Position numbers and translations under genes: made by a program
The notes under the pieces: generated by a model
Seen by the model: the letters and a program-made list of their open reading frames with translations, nothing else
Database searches by the model: none
Told to the model about the DNA's origin: nothing
Assembly (NCBI GenBank): GCA_005798285.1
Contig: SYKE01000065.1
Coordinates: 1 to 32,966 of the forward strand
Length of the DNA stretch: 32,966 bases
From: Actinomycetota bacterium
Lineage (GTDB): Bacteria; Armatimonadota; SYMT01
Direction: 5' to 3'
In this document: piece by piece, positions 7,785 to 16,542 of the stretch
Position numbering within the stretch: the stretch's first letter is position 1
Layout of the letters: each line of letters begins with the position of its first letter

Positions 7785-8852
7785 TCACCCGGCGGCGGCG
7801 ATGAGGTGGCGGAGGGCTGCAGATTGGGAGTCGCGGCCATTGAGCTGGGTGTCGTTCCAGGCGGCGACGATTTCGCGGGAGGGCCAGACCAACACGCCCC
7901 GCTTGCCGCCGTGCCCCAGGCAGGCGTAACACTCTGCGGGCAGCCCTTCCCAATGGCGTTTCCCGCTCCGATCCACCCCATTGGTCCACCAGAGGAAGCT
8001 GTAGCTGCCGTGGTGGTCGGTCTGGTTGTCGGGCACTTTCTGGGAGCCCAGGGTGCGTTGGACCGACAGCATCTCCGCCGGATCCATTCCGGCGCGCGGG
8101 AGCGAGTTCGGGTGAGGCGAGGTGAGAATGGTCTGCACGAGTTCCGGCTTCAGGAGCGTCTGGTTTTTCCACCGACCGCCGCGCATGTAGAGCAGTCCGA
8201 AGCGGCACAGGTCGCGCACCGAGGCGCGGATACGGCCCTGACGGGCGCCGATCCCGAACGAGATCATGCTGAGCGGGTCCTGGCATTGAAGGGGTGCGGT
8301 GAGTAGAGGGCGGAGCACGTCGTCGTCGACTCGTTCCGGGGTCGTGCCGTAGAGCTTCAGGAACAGGCAGTCCCAGAAGAGCGCGATCTGAAAGTCGTTG
8401 TAGTCGAACGCGCCGCCCGGGGCCTCCCGCACCCCGTAGCACGAGGTCTGGGTGGCCAGGTGACGCCAGGTGATCGAGCGGTCCTTGTGCCCGAGCGCGG
8501 CGTTGAGAGTCGCGAGGCGAGGTTCCCACTTCAGCACCGGCTCATCCAGGGACTTCAGACGCCCGTCCTGAAGCGCTCGAAAGAGGAAGTGCCCGAACCA
8601 CGGTTTGCATGCGGATGCAATGTCGATCGGCTTCCACGTCTCTCCCCACGAATAGACCGCCTGACCTGCCCGAGTCACCCAACCGTGACCGGCGCAGGCG
8701 TCTCGGAAGCGATCCAGCGCCGATGCGTTGAGTCCCAACTCCGCCGGTTCTCGGCGCGACCAATCGGCCCCGGGGTAGACGCTCTCGGCATGCGAGGGGC
8801 GGGCGGCTGCGGCCAGGGCGACGGAAGCGATCCACTGTCTGCGTTGGAGCAT
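7785..8852 (-). CDS. Secreted beta-lactamase-fold serine hydrolase (class C / PF00144)
   Basis: The start ATG at 8852 is chosen because GGAGG lies six bases upstream and the peptide begins with a signal sequence, MLQRRQWIASVALAAAARPSHA. An open frame reaching 9161 is not supported. The mature protein of about 330 residues keeps the serine-hydrolase triad: S80-x-x-K83 (SACK), Y151-N152, and H314-G-G (LGHGGKRG) in place of the KTG box. The family includes esterases, D-aminopeptidases and transesterases as well as true beta-lactamases. Nothing here shows that it degrades antibiotics. The substrate is unknown and action in the cell envelope is inferred. It is divergent from the neighbouring Gfo/Idh/MocA gene, with 244 bases between the starts. 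Confidence 0.85.
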   Translation of the reverse strand: MLQRRQWIASVALAAAARPSHAESVYPGADWSRREPAELGLNASALDRFRDACAGHGWVTRAGQAVYSWGETWKPIDIASACKPWFGHFLFRALQDGRLKSLDEPVLKWEPRLATLNAALGHKDRSITWRHLATQTSCYGVREAPGGAFDYNDFQIALFWDCLFLKLYGTTPERVDDDVLRPLLTAPLQCQDPLSMISFGIGARQGRIRASVRDLCRFGLLYMRGGRWKNQTLLKPELVQTILTSPHPNSLPRAGMDPAEMLSVQRTLGSQKVPDNQTDHHGSYSFLWWTNGVDRSGKRHWEGLPAECYACLGHGGKRGVLVWPSREIVAAWNDTQLNGRDSQSAALRHLIAAAG

Positions 8853-8858
8853 GAAGCG

Positions 8859-8863
8859 CCTCC
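8859..8863 (-). promoter_or_regulatory. Ribosome-binding site deciding the hydrolase start
   Basis: cctcc on the plus strand is GGAGG on the coding strand, six bases before the ATG at 8852. It favours this start, just ahead of the signal peptide, over the 103-codon N-terminal extension. Confidence 0.8.
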
Positions 8864-9096
8864 AGGAAGGAACAATCGCAGATCCGGGCTCAGGAAGAGG
8901 TCCCGGAACCGAGGGGAGATTTGGGATCGGTGGTCTGAAGTACCCTCCCCATCCACAGATGGATCTCGCCACCTGGGCGTTGGACGAAGGGCGGCGGTTT
9001 CCCTGTGTCGAACGATACAGAAGTGACGGGGGTTCGACTCGGCAGAGAAGCCGGGCTGGATGGCCCCCGAGTTCTCGAAGAGAGGCCCCAAGCGCC

Positions 9097-10548
9097 ATGG
9101 CGAAACAGACTCGACGCGAGCTGCTCCTGGACGCAATGTTCACCACCACCGTGGCAGCCACCGCTGTCTCGGCGCGGGAAGCATTTGCCCAGGGTCAGCA
9201 GCCGTCCGGCCGAAAGCTCGGCCCCAACGATCAGATTCGGATCGCGGTGATCGGTGTTAATGGCCGCGGTCGCGACCACATCTCGGGCTACACCCGGATG
9301 AACGATGTCACCATCGCCGCCATCTGCGATGTGGATCCCGCGGCGGCGCAGCGCGCGATGTCGCTGGTCACCTCCAAGGGCAAGCCGGCGCCCGCTTACG
9401 TTCAGGATCTCCGCAAGGTCATCGACGACCCCAACATCGACGCGGTCTCCATCGCGACGCCGAACCATTGGCACTCGCTCGCCGCCATTTGGGCGCTCCA
9501 GGCGGGCAAAGATGTCTATGTGGAGAAGCCCGTGAGCCACAACGTCCATGAAGGACGCGTGATGGTCGACACCGCTCGGAAGTACAAGCGGATCTGTCAG
9601 GCCGGAACCCAATGCCGTTCCATGGCGGGCAGCATTCAGGCGATCGAATACATCCGCGCCGGCAAAATCGGCAAGGTTCAGGTTGCACGCGGCCTCTGCT
9701 ACAAGACCCGAAACAGCATTGGGAAGGTCGGCAAGGGCGACATTCCCCAGGGCCTGGATTACAACCTCTGGTGCGGACCTGCCCCGATGAAGCCCCTCAC
9801 CCGTGCGCGGCTCCACTATGATTGGCACTGGGTGTGGGACACCGGCAACGGCGATCTCGGAAACCAGGGCATCCATCAGATGGACGTGGCGCGCTGGGGC
9901 CTCGGCAAGGATGGGCTCCCCAAGAACGTGATCGGCTACGGCGGCCGCCTCGGCTACGAAGATGACGGCGAGACGCCCAACACGCACGTCGCGCTCTTCG
10001 ACTACGACGACGCCACGCTGATCTTCGAGACCCGCGGGCTGAAGACCGAAGACTACCGCCAGGCGAGAGTCGGCAACGTGTTCCACGGCACGGATGGCTA
10101 CGTCGTGCTCACCTCTTACAGCGGTGGCCTCGCGTTCGACAAGAACGGCGTCCAGGTGGCCAAATTCGAAGGCGGCGGCGACCACTACCGCAACTTCATC
10201 GACGCGATGCGCAGTCGCAAGATGGAAGACCTCCGCGGCGAGGTCAACGAGGGGCACCTCTCCAGCGCCCTGTGCCACCTCGGCAACATCTCCTACGTGC
10301 TGGGTGAATCCTCGTCGTTCAGCAGCGTGCCCTCCACCATGGAAGGCAACGAGTGGGCGCACGAGACCTACGAGCGCTTCAAGGCGCACCTCGCCGGGAA
10401 CGGCGTGGATATGCAGGGCAGCACCTACAAGCTGGGACCGAAGCTCACGATCAACCCGAAGAAAGAGAACTTCGGCAAGAATCGCGAAGCCAATCGGCTC
10501 CTCACCCGCGAATACCGCAAAGGGTTCGAGGTTCCGGAAAAGGCTTAG
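9097..10548 (+). CDS. Tat-exported Gfo/Idh/MocA family oxidoreductase
   Basis: Start ATG at 9097 gives 483 residues. TRRELLL (5-11) and a hydrophobic stretch ending AFAQG are a twin-arginine signal, so the cofactor-loaded enzyme is probably folded before export. The Rossmann motif IGVNGRGRD (52-60) binds NAD(P). VYVEKPVSH (140-148) holds the EKP box with the lysine usual in catalysis. HQMDVARWG in the second half is typical of sugar-type substrate-site residues in this family. Tat-tagged members are frequent in Planctomycetota and Armatimonadota, and their substrates are mostly unknown. The frame is open upstream to 8851, but the Tat motif and a GAGAGG about 12 bases upstream support this start. 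A hairpin follows the stop. Confidence 0.9.
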   Translation: MAKQTRRELLLDAMFTTTVAATAVSAREAFAQGQQPSGRKLGPNDQIRIAVIGVNGRGRDHISGYTRMNDVTIAAICDVDPAAAQRAMSLVTSKGKPAPAYVQDLRKVIDDPNIDAVSIATPNHWHSLAAIWALQAGKDVYVEKPVSHNVHEGRVMVDTARKYKRICQAGTQCRSMAGSIQAIEYIRAGKIGKVQVARGLCYKTRNSIGKVGKGDIPQGLDYNLWCGPAPMKPLTRARLHYDWHWVWDTGNGDLGNQGIHQMDVARWGLGKDGLPKNVIGYGGRLGYEDDGETPNTHVALFDYDDATLIFETRGLKTEDYRQARVGNVFHGTDGYVVLTSYSGGLAFDKNGVQVAKFEGGGDHYRNFIDAMRSRKMEDLRGEVNEGHLSSALCHLGNISYVLGESSSFSSVPSTMEGNEWAHETYERFKAHLAGNGVDMQGSTYKLGPKLTINPKKENFGKNREANRLLTREYRKGFEVPEKA

Positions 10549-10557
10549 GGATTGGGC

Positions 10558-10596
10558 GGACGCCTGTTGTTGAACGAAAAGCGACGACAGGCGTCC
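10558..10596 (+). terminator. Stem-loop after the Gfo/Idh/MocA gene
   Basis: ggacgcctgt and acaggcgtcc form a perfect 10-bp stem, extendable with two G-U pairs, around a loop containing gaacgaaaagc. It begins ten bases after the stop codon. No T-run follows, so factor-independent termination is uncertain. Confidence 0.55.
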
Positions 10597-10672
10597 AACT
10601 TATTAGCTGCTGTCGAGCGACAATAAAGTAACAATCGGCTCTGAGCCATCCGCTCTGGGAGCGACCCTTCCC

Positions 10673-11290
10673 GTGCTTCTCTCGCTCTTTGGTCAACCGG
10701 ACCCCGACAGCACCCTGGTCAATGCGGCTCGAGGTGGCGACGTGCGCGCCTTCGATGCCCTGGTTCACCGCTACCATGGCCGGGTGCGGCAGTTCGTTCG
10801 ATCTCGTCTCGACTCCGCCATCGACTCCGACGATGTCATCCAGGACGTGTTCGTGTCGGCCTGGAAGGAACTCCCGGGCTTTCGGGGCCGATCTCGATTC
10901 AAGACCTGGCTTTTCGGGATCGCCTTGCACCGCTGTGCCGATGCCTGGCGAAAACACCAGCGACTTCGGGCTCTTCTGGGCGAGATGGAAGTTCCCTTCG
11001 ACTCCTGGCCGGAAGACACCTGGGGAGACAACCCGGAGGGATGGCCTGCCGCGGTCATCGAGCGTACGGAGTTGCGACGTCACCTGGGGCGCCTTTCCGA
11101 GGCGGAGCGACAGGTTCTGGAGCTGTACTACTACGCCGAATTGAACATGCCGGAGATCTCTGCGCTGCTGGAGATCAACCTCTCCACGCTCAAGTACCGC
11201 TTCTACCAGGCCCACCGGAATCTTCGACGGCACCTCGAGGAACCGGTGGAATCGCCGGTCGGAGCCCCTGCGTCGAGGGCCCGGAAATGA
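10673..11290 (+). CDS. ECF-type RNA polymerase sigma factor
   Basis: The protein has 205 residues and a GTG start. Region 2 spans about 20-95, with DVIQDVFVSAWKELPGF in the core-binding helix and FKTWLFGIALHRCADAWRK for -10 recognition. Region 4 spans about 138-190, with LSEAERQVLELYYYAELNMPEISALL followed by the recognition helix STLKYRFYQAHRNLRRHL. Regions 1 and 3 are absent, as expected for the ECF class. Its TGA overlaps the ATG of the next gene (ATGA), which encodes a zinc-finger anti-sigma factor, so the pair forms a classic membrane-signalling unit. ECF factors usually drive their own promoter; I see no clear autoregulatory -35/-10 element in the 120 bases upstream. Confidence 0.93.
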   Translation: MLLSLFGQPDPDSTLVNAARGGDVRAFDALVHRYHGRVRQFVRSRLDSAIDSDDVIQDVFVSAWKELPGFRGRSRFKTWLFGIALHRCADAWRKHQRLRALLGEMEVPFDSWPEDTWGDNPEGWPAAVIERTELRRHLGRLSEAERQVLELYYYAELNMPEISALLEINLSTLKYRFYQAHRNLRRHLEEPVESPVGAPASRARK

Positions 11291-12015
11291 AGTGCCGGCA
11301 CTGGCAGCAGACGTTGTTTCTTCACGCCCATGGCCAGTTGGGGGGCTTCCCACGGCTCCTGGTGGATTCGCACCTGCAGGGATGTGACAACTGTCGGGCT
11401 CAGTGGGCCCGGTGGGTGGTGGAGCGGGAGCGGCTGCAGCGCGCCCTCCAGCCGGCTCCCGGATCGGACCGTGAGGCAAGCGCCTCGATCCAACAGGTGG
11501 CGGCAGCTATCCGGGCCGAGGCGATGGTCAATCCTGCTTCCCCCAAGGTTTCCCCGAGGGGGGCGCCGGACTCGGCCCGTGGAAGGCAGCGCGTCACGCT
11601 GATCCTGGGAGCGGCCCTAGCGGCCCTTGCGTTTGCGGCGACGGCTTCAGTGGTCGAGCCGGGACTTCGTCAGGCCGGGATTTTGCCGCGCAGCAAGTTC
11701 TCCGGAGTTTCCAGTCCCTTTGGGATCGGCGGCAAGGATTGTGGCGACGTCGGACCTCCCGGGCTCACGGTTCCGGCGCCTGCCGGAATGTTCGGCACGG
11801 TGACCAACATCGGCCGAGCGGGGAATCGAAAGCCCACCGGGACCGGCCCGGCCGCAGCCGCCCCCGTCTGCGATCAGTGCCCGAACTGCGCGCGTAAGCA
11901 GGCGGGCGGGCCGACTGCAGCCGTGCCTGCGGTGATGGAGTGCAAGCACCCCGGCTCCGGGACGACGGCGCCGGCCGCCGCCCCGCAGGCGGTCCCGGTT
12001 ACGACAGGGAATTAA
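11287..12015 (+). CDS. Membrane anti-sigma factor with zinc finger and Cys-rich exported tail
   Basis: The protein has 242 residues and begins at the ATG that overlaps the sigma factor stop. H29-x3-C33-x2-C36 (SHLQGCDNC) is the ZAS zinc-binding motif of anti-sigma factors. A single transmembrane helix lies at about 103-124. The remaining ~118 residues should be outside the cytoplasm. They are rich in Gly, Ala and Pro and contain C152, a C195-x2-C198-x2-C201 cluster and C219-K-H. These could bind metal or sense redox state, which is inferred. The 3' end overlaps the mannonate dehydratase-like gene on the other strand by 17 bases. Confidence 0.85.
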   Translation: MKCRHWQQTLFLHAHGQLGGFPRLLVDSHLQGCDNCRAQWARWVVERERLQRALQPAPGSDREASASIQQVAAAIRAEAMVNPASPKVSPRGAPDSARGRQRVTLILGAALAALAFAATASVVEPGLRQAGILPRSKFSGVSSPFGIGGKDCGDVGPPGLTVPAPAGMFGTVTNIGRAGNRKPTGTGPAAAAPVCDQCPNCARKQAGGPTAAVPAVMECKHPGSGTTAPAAAPQAVPVTTGN

Positions 12016-12961
12016 CGGCGGTCAGCAGCGCGTGGAGGTAGCCGGTCGTCCAGGCGCGGCCGCGATGGCCCCATCGCGTATCGTTGACCATGCGCGGCAC
12101 GTGGTCGTCGATGATGAAGCCCTTGAAACCGACCTCTTTCAGGGTCTTCATCACGGCGACCGGATCCACATTGCCGTCGCCCAGGAAGACTTCCACGAAG
12201 TCGTCCGCTTTCCCGACCACGTCGCGGAAGTGGATGTAGAAGAGCTTCCCTCGCTCGCCGAACCAGCGGATCGACTCGAGAACGCCGTCTCCGCCGCGCA
12301 TTTCCGACCAGCACCCGTGGCAGTAATCGAGCCCGTGCATCGGACTGTCATGCACGGTCATGGCGCGCTGGAAGTTCTCGAAGTTTCGGAAGAGACGGGG
12401 AATTCCGCCGAGCGATTCCACCGGCGGGTCATCCGGGTGGAGCGCCATCCGAACACCGACTTCTTCGCAAACAGGCAGCATTCGCTCCAGATACCAATCG
12501 TAGTTGGCCCAGAGTTCGTCCTCGGAGTAAACACGACCGTGCGTGAGTTTGCTCTGGTCGGCCTCACTTAGGTTGAACCCTGTGCTCAGCGCCCCGCCCC
12601 GTACGGGAGCCTCCCAGGCCGTGCGCCACACGCTGTTCGGCATCCAGTGATACCCGAGAATCGGGATGCCGGCCCTGCCCATGTTACGAACGGTGGCCTG
12701 CATGTTCTCTAGCTGGCGATCGCGCTCGGGAGTACCGAGCATGATCTGGTCGTAGAACTTCACCGGCACGTTTTCGAGGGCCACGAGTCGGAGTCCGGCG
12801 GCTTCCGCGCGTTCTCGCCACGCGAGCAGGTCTTCGTACTCCCAGCGCTCATCCCCCGGTAGTTTGGGGGTGTTCAGCAGCACATCGTCGCAGCCGCACT
12901 GCTTCACAAACGCGAGTTGCTCATCGGTCAACTCGTTGAACTGCCCGAGCGCGATGCGCAT
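11999..12961 (-). CDS. Mannonate dehydratase-like protein (UxuA family, TIM barrel)
   Basis: The start Met is taken at 12961 (MRIALGQFNELTDEQLAF), giving 320 residues; the frame is open further upstream and a GTG 24 bases before is possible. Motifs typical of UxuA are ALHPDDPP (173-180) with metal ligand H175, GGIPRLFRN, a Cys in LDYCHGC (211-217), YIHFRDVVG (242-250) with H244, and FIIDDHVPRM (282-291). UxuA dehydrates D-mannonate to 2-keto-3-deoxygluconate in hexuronate breakdown. The protein is shorter than the roughly 350-390 residues of the E. coli type. Substrate specificity is therefore not certain, although metal-site residues look intact. It lies 156 bases downstream of the PQQ-propeller gene on the same strand and may share its transcript. 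Confidence 0.8.
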   Translation of the reverse strand: MRIALGQFNELTDEQLAFVKQCGCDDVLLNTPKLPGDERWEYEDLLAWRERAEAAGLRLVALENVPVKFYDQIMLGTPERDRQLENMQATVRNMGRAGIPILGYHWMPNSVWRTAWEAPVRGGALSTGFNLSEADQSKLTHGRVYSEDELWANYDWYLERMLPVCEEVGVRMALHPDDPPVESLGGIPRLFRNFENFQRAMTVHDSPMHGLDYCHGCWSEMRGGDGVLESIRWFGERGKLFYIHFRDVVGKADDFVEVFLGDGNVDPVAVMKTLKEVGFKGFIIDDHVPRMVNDTRWGHRGRAWTTGYLHALLTAVNSLS

Positions 12962-13117
12962 GGGCAGGGCATCCAGATCAATCACCCTTGAACTCCCGAA
13001 GCGGGACCCATCATTGAAGTCCCGTGCTCCCGTCACAGTTTCCCACCGGCAGCGAGGATCCTTCCCACGCACTGCTGCAACGGTTTCCGACGGCATGCGA
13101 GCCCTGCGAGTTCAAGG

Positions 13118-14362
13118 TCAGGTGGTGGGTCGTCCGATCGCGAAGAGGTGCTGTACGCCGCGGATGAAGAGCTGGCCGGGTGCGACTGCGGGGGATGCGT
13201 AGGTCTCCTCGCCCAGTTCGTTGGTGGCCAACACCTCGTAACTCTTCGAGGCGCGAACCACGGTAGCGATTCCCCGGTCCGCAAGGAAATAGACCCGATC
13301 GCCGCTGGTGATCAAAGAGGCGCTGTGCCCACCGCTCCCGAGCCGTTCGTACCAGTGCAGGTCGCCGGTCTCAGCGTTGATGCAGCTTGCGAATCCGCTG
13401 TCGGAGACGATGAAGAACAGGTTCCCCACCAGCACGGGCGCCGGCACGTAGGAGCAACCCTTTCGCGTGCGCCACACGATCTGCTCCTCGGTAATCCGTC
13501 CTGCCCCGTCCGGCTTCAAGGCGATGATGTGGCGATCCGGATAGCCGGTGGTGATGAACAGCAGTTTCCCGTCAAACACCGGCGCCGCCACAAACTGCTC
13601 CGTGGGGCCGTCGAGCATCCACTGTTCTCGTCCGGTTTCGGGGTCGTACGCTGCGACGCATTTGCTGCCGGACATCATCAGGAGCGGCTTCCCGTTCAGG
13701 GTGCGAATGATGGGGGTGCAATAACTCCGAGTGTTGTTGGGACGGTTGGTCTTCCAGAGGGTCTTACCGGTCTTGCGATCGAGAGCGGTGAGGTACCCCG
13801 GACCGTCGTGATCCCCGTTCAGGATGATGGAGTTCTTGAAGGGGACCGGGCTGGTCGAGAAACCATGTTTGCTCGCGAAGACTCCCGGCCGCGCCTCCCA
13901 CAGCCGATTGCCGCCGTGATCGTAGGCCGCCACGAACATCTCCTCCCGGTCGAGGAATGGTACGTAGACCCGATCCCGATCGACCAGGGGGGTACTCGAA
14001 GCATAGCTGTTCAGGCGGTGGATCTGCTCGAGGGGTGACTTCAGCACCGTGCGCTGCCAGAGGGTCCGGCCGTTTCGGCGGTCGAGGCAGATCAGGACGC
14101 GCTCTTCCCGATCCTCGAGGGCGGCCGGCACAAAGATCCGATTGCCCCAGATCACGGGTGAGGCATGCCCGCGGCCGGGAAGGGGAGTCTTCCATTCGAG
14201 GTTTTGTGACCCACTCCAGGAGGCCGGCAGATCGGCCGAGGCGCAGCTTCCATCACCTCGCGGCCCGCGATAGCCCGACCAGTATTCCTCATCGGCTGCG
14301 TACGCAGGGATGGCCGCAGCGGCGGTGGCCACGAGCAGTGAGCGTCGATCCAGTGTCGGCAT
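13118..14362 (-). CDS. Exported PQQ-type beta-propeller repeat protein
   Basis: Start ATG at 14362 has GGGGTGA a few bases upstream and gives 414 residues. MPTLDRRSLLVATAAAAIPAYA is a signal peptide with an Arg pair and may be Tat-type. The mature part is built of PQQ-like blades with recurring strand motifs, for example CLDRRNGRTLWQ, ALDRKTGKTLWK, AYDPETGREQW and CINAETGDLHWY. WSGYRGPRGDGSC is the usual start of this family in Planctomycetota-like bacteria. These proteins rarely bind PQQ and their role is generally unknown. An envelope scaffold or binding function is more likely than dehydrogenase activity, because no catalytic PQQ-site residues are evident. Confidence 0.88.
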   Translation of the reverse strand: MPTLDRRSLLVATAAAAIPAYAADEEYWSGYRGPRGDGSCASADLPASWSGSQNLEWKTPLPGRGHASPVIWGNRIFVPAALEDREERVLICLDRRNGRTLWQRTVLKSPLEQIHRLNSYASSTPLVDRDRVYVPFLDREEMFVAAYDHGGNRLWEARPGVFASKHGFSTSPVPFKNSIILNGDHDGPGYLTALDRKTGKTLWKTNRPNNTRSYCTPIIRTLNGKPLLMMSGSKCVAAYDPETGREQWMLDGPTEQFVAAPVFDGKLLFITTGYPDRHIIALKPDGAGRITEEQIVWRTRKGCSYVPAPVLVGNLFFIVSDSGFASCINAETGDLHWYERLGSGGHSASLITSGDRVYFLADRGIATVVRASKSYEVLATNELGEETYASPAVAPGQLFIRGVQHLFAIGRPTT

Positions 14363-14514
14363 CAATTCACCCCAGACGACCGGGAGGCGGCAATGCAGGC
14401 TCCCCGCGATTCTGTTGTCAGCAAGTTCATTCGACGCACCCGGAGCCTCCCGGTTTCGGCGTCATCGGGGTCGAGCCATCGGCGTCACCGGCGACGGGTT
14501 CCACCCGCATCCGG

Positions 14515-14533
14515 CCCGCGTCATGGACGCGGG
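14515..14533 (-). terminator. Short GC hairpin downstream of the diguanylate cyclase gene
   Basis: cccgcgtc-atg-gacgcggg is a perfect 8-bp stem with a three-base loop, beginning about 33 bases after the diguanylate cyclase stop at 14566. There is no T-run, so it may be a weak terminator or RNA-end hairpin, or chance in GC-rich DNA. Confidence 0.35.
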
Positions 14534-14565
14534 TTAGCTTCCGAATGCGGGCGGTGTCCCGGACG

Positions 14566-15612
14566 TCAGGGGTTCGGATCCGAACTGAGATCCAGGGAGA
14601 TCCACGTATCTTCATCCGCCGAGTGGCGCACGCAGTTTCGTCCTCCCGCCTTGGCACTGTAGAGCGCGCGATCGCATGCTTCGATGAGACTGGTCGGGTC
14701 CCCATTACGTTTGGGGGTCTCGGTGGTCACGCCGACGCTGATCGAGATGTACGAACCGGCCAGATTCTTCGGATGTACGATCCGGAGCGAAAGAACCCCG
14801 TGCCGCAGTCGCTCCGCGATGTGACGGGCGCCCGTCTCATCGGTATTGGGAAGGATGACCATGAACTCTTCACCGCCGTATCTCGCCACGAGATCGGGCG
14901 CTCGAAACACGTGTGCGGAGAGGACGCCGGCAACGCTCCGAAGGCACTCGTCTCCAGCTGGGTGACCGAAATGGTCGTTGTACTGCTTGAAGTAGTCGAT
15001 ATCCGCCATGACGATGGAGATCGGCAGGCCTTCCCGAGCGGATCGACGATACTCTCGAACGAGGTGGTCATCGGCCTTACGTCGGTTGGCGATGCCGGTG
15101 AGGGCGTCGGATGCGGCCTGCATGGAAAGCGCGGAGTTCACATCCTCCAGCCTTCTCTGAGCCACAACCAGACTCTCCTCCCGCGCCTTGCGCTCCTCCG
15201 TCTCGTTCTTCAGTCGGAGCGCCTGACGGATCCGCGCCCCCAGCACCACCTGAGACGTCGGCTTGGTGATGTAATCCCACGCGCCGGCTTCAAACGCCGC
15301 CTCGAGTTGCTCATCCTGACCGACTGCCGTCACCATCAGGATCGGAAGATCGGCCAGCTCAGGGCTGGAGCGGATGCGCCGGCAGACTTCGATCCCATCC
15401 ATATCCGGTAAGACGATATCGAGCAGCACGAGATCGATGCCGGAACCAGGTGAAGCCGAACGGGTGCGGCGCTGGGATGGATCGATGCCGAGCAGTGCCA
15501 GAGCGGCTTCCCCAGACTCCGCTTCGACGGAGTCTGGAAAACCGGAACTTTTCAATTGTCCCAGAAGCACCCGTCGGGTAACTTCCGAGTCTTCAACAAC
15601 AAGGATGGCCAA
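14566..15612 (-). CDS. Response regulator with GGDEF output (PleD-like diguanylate cyclase)
   Basis: The protein has 348 residues. The best start is a TTG directly before the first receiver strand (AILVVEDSE), because an in-frame stop lies about 15 codons upstream and no ATG or GTG falls between. The receiver domain (1-125) has acidic D8, phospho-acceptor D65 in LVLLDIVLPDMDG and K117. A short coiled coil (about 130-160) leads to a GGDEF domain (165-335) with DALTGIANRR, active-site GGEEF (246-250) and an intact inhibitory I-site RxxD, RAPD (237-240). It should make cyclic di-GMP when phosphorylated and be inhibited by its product. No HAMP or membrane segment is present. It follows the YbjQ-like gene by 42 bases and is probably in its transcript. 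No sensor kinase is in the window. Confidence 0.93.
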   Translation of the reverse strand: MAILVVEDSEVTRRVLLGQLKSSGFPDSVEAESGEAALALLGIDPSQRRTRSASPGSGIDLVLLDIVLPDMDGIEVCRRIRSSPELADLPILMVTAVGQDEQLEAAFEAGAWDYITKPTSQVVLGARIRQALRLKNETEERKAREESLVVAQRRLEDVNSALSMQAASDALTGIANRRKADDHLVREYRRSAREGLPISIVMADIDYFKQYNDHFGHPAGDECLRSVAGVLSAHVFRAPDLVARYGGEEFMVILPNTDETGARHIAERLRHGVLSLRIVHPKNLAGSYISISVGVTTETPKRNGDPTSLIEACDRALYSAKAGGRNCVRHSADEDTWISLDLSSDPNP

Positions 15613-15654
15613 TGGCGGCTCGGTTCGTCGAACAACGTGGGGGAGAAGGAAACG

Positions 15655-16542
15655 CTAGCCCTCTCCGCCTCCGGACGAAACGCGTGTTGGGGAAGGCATA
15701 CGCGGTACGGGGGGACTTCTCGGAGGGTCATTGAGTGAAAGCACGAGACCTGGATCGTGAGCGATGGGGAAGGCGCCCTCACGCTTGACGGCAGTGCCCA
15801 GGGCGAAAAACTCCAGCACGTGACTGTTCCAACCATAGTTGCACTGCTGGACATCCACGCCCACAATGCCGTCTGCCTCCACGCTTTCAGCTTCAGTCTG
15901 TAATCGTTCGAGCGCCAACTCTCGGGCAGTGTAGAGCGCCTGAGTGTAGTTCGCCATCTCCACGTTCTGTCCGAACTGCGAAAGCGCCTGCCGAAAACCC
16001 CGGTGGGCGACGTGGTACACGCAGTTTCCCATGGCGAGTTCCACCGGTCGGGCACGAGTTCTCAAGAGCGTCCAGAACTCCTGTCCGGAGAGATCCGAGG
16101 TGAAGGGCCGGCCGCTGGGTTTTCGGAAGTTGCGCGTTCGATCGAGGGCACGCACGGCGGTGCCCAACGCAGTGAATTCCGCCATGCCTACAGCCCACGT
16201 CTGCTGACCCATCTCGAGCCTCACCCCCACCACCCCATCGGCATCGAGCAGAGCCGCCTCTTCTTCCATGCGGGCCATCGCATTCTCACGCGCGTGATAG
16301 AGCGCCTGTGTCAGGACGTCTAGCTCGTAATTCTGGAAAGGCTGGATGGTCCACTGGATACCTATATGGTAGAACGACGACCCCATCACGAATCCCAAGG
16401 GCTCAAATCCCGCTTGCTCCAACAAATAGTACTCGTTGACGGAAAGGTCGCTCGTGAAGAACCGCGGATGCTGGCCCGGCTCCGATCGCATCGCACTGAG
16501 GCGCTGCCGGGCGCCCTCCGGGATGTCTCGGTTTCCGCGCAT
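15655..16542 (-). CDS. Tandemly duplicated YbjQ/UPF0145-like (heavy-metal-binding domain) protein
   Basis: The protein has 295 residues, and its ATG overlaps the previous gene's stop (TGATG). Two homologous halves are visible. Residues 26-133 read RFFTSDLSVNEYYLLEQAGFEPLGFVMGSSFYHI, LTQALYHARENAMARM, and DADGVVGVRLE. Residues 146-253 repeat this as PFTSDLSGQEFWTLL, YTQALYTARELALERL, EADGIVGVDV. The pattern matches the YbjQ fold, which as a single domain usually forms pentamers; a double domain is known in some bacteria. The C-terminal 40 residues are Pro/Ser/Gly-rich and probably disordered. Despite the domain's name, metal binding is not well established, and few conserved Cys or His residues are seen. 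The role is unknown. Confidence 0.75.
   Translation of the reverse strand: MRGNRDIPEGARQRLSAMRSEPGQHPRFFTSDLSVNEYYLLEQAGFEPLGFVMGSSFYHIGIQWTIQPFQNYELDVLTQALYHARENAMARMEEEAALLDADGVVGVRLEMGQQTWAVGMAEFTALGTAVRALDRTRNFRKPSGRPFTSDLSGQEFWTLLRTRARPVELAMGNCVYHVAHRGFRQALSQFGQNVEMANYTQALYTARELALERLQTEAESVEADGIVGVDVQQCNYGWNSHVLEFFALGTAVKREGAFPIAHDPGLVLSLNDPPRSPPVPRMPSPTRVSSGGGEG

Noticed and set aside
7785..8852. Antibiotic-resistance beta-lactamase
   Set aside because: The HGG box and the broad PF00144 family point to a general serine hydrolase; nothing shows beta-lactam specificity.
8890..10389. Minus-strand frame of 499 codons
   Set aside because: It is antisense to the Gfo/Idh/MocA gene and reflects GC-rich codon bias.
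13957..15411. Plus-strand frame of 484 codons
   Set aside because: It crosses two minus-strand genes (PQQ propeller and diguanylate cyclase), both with clear domains.
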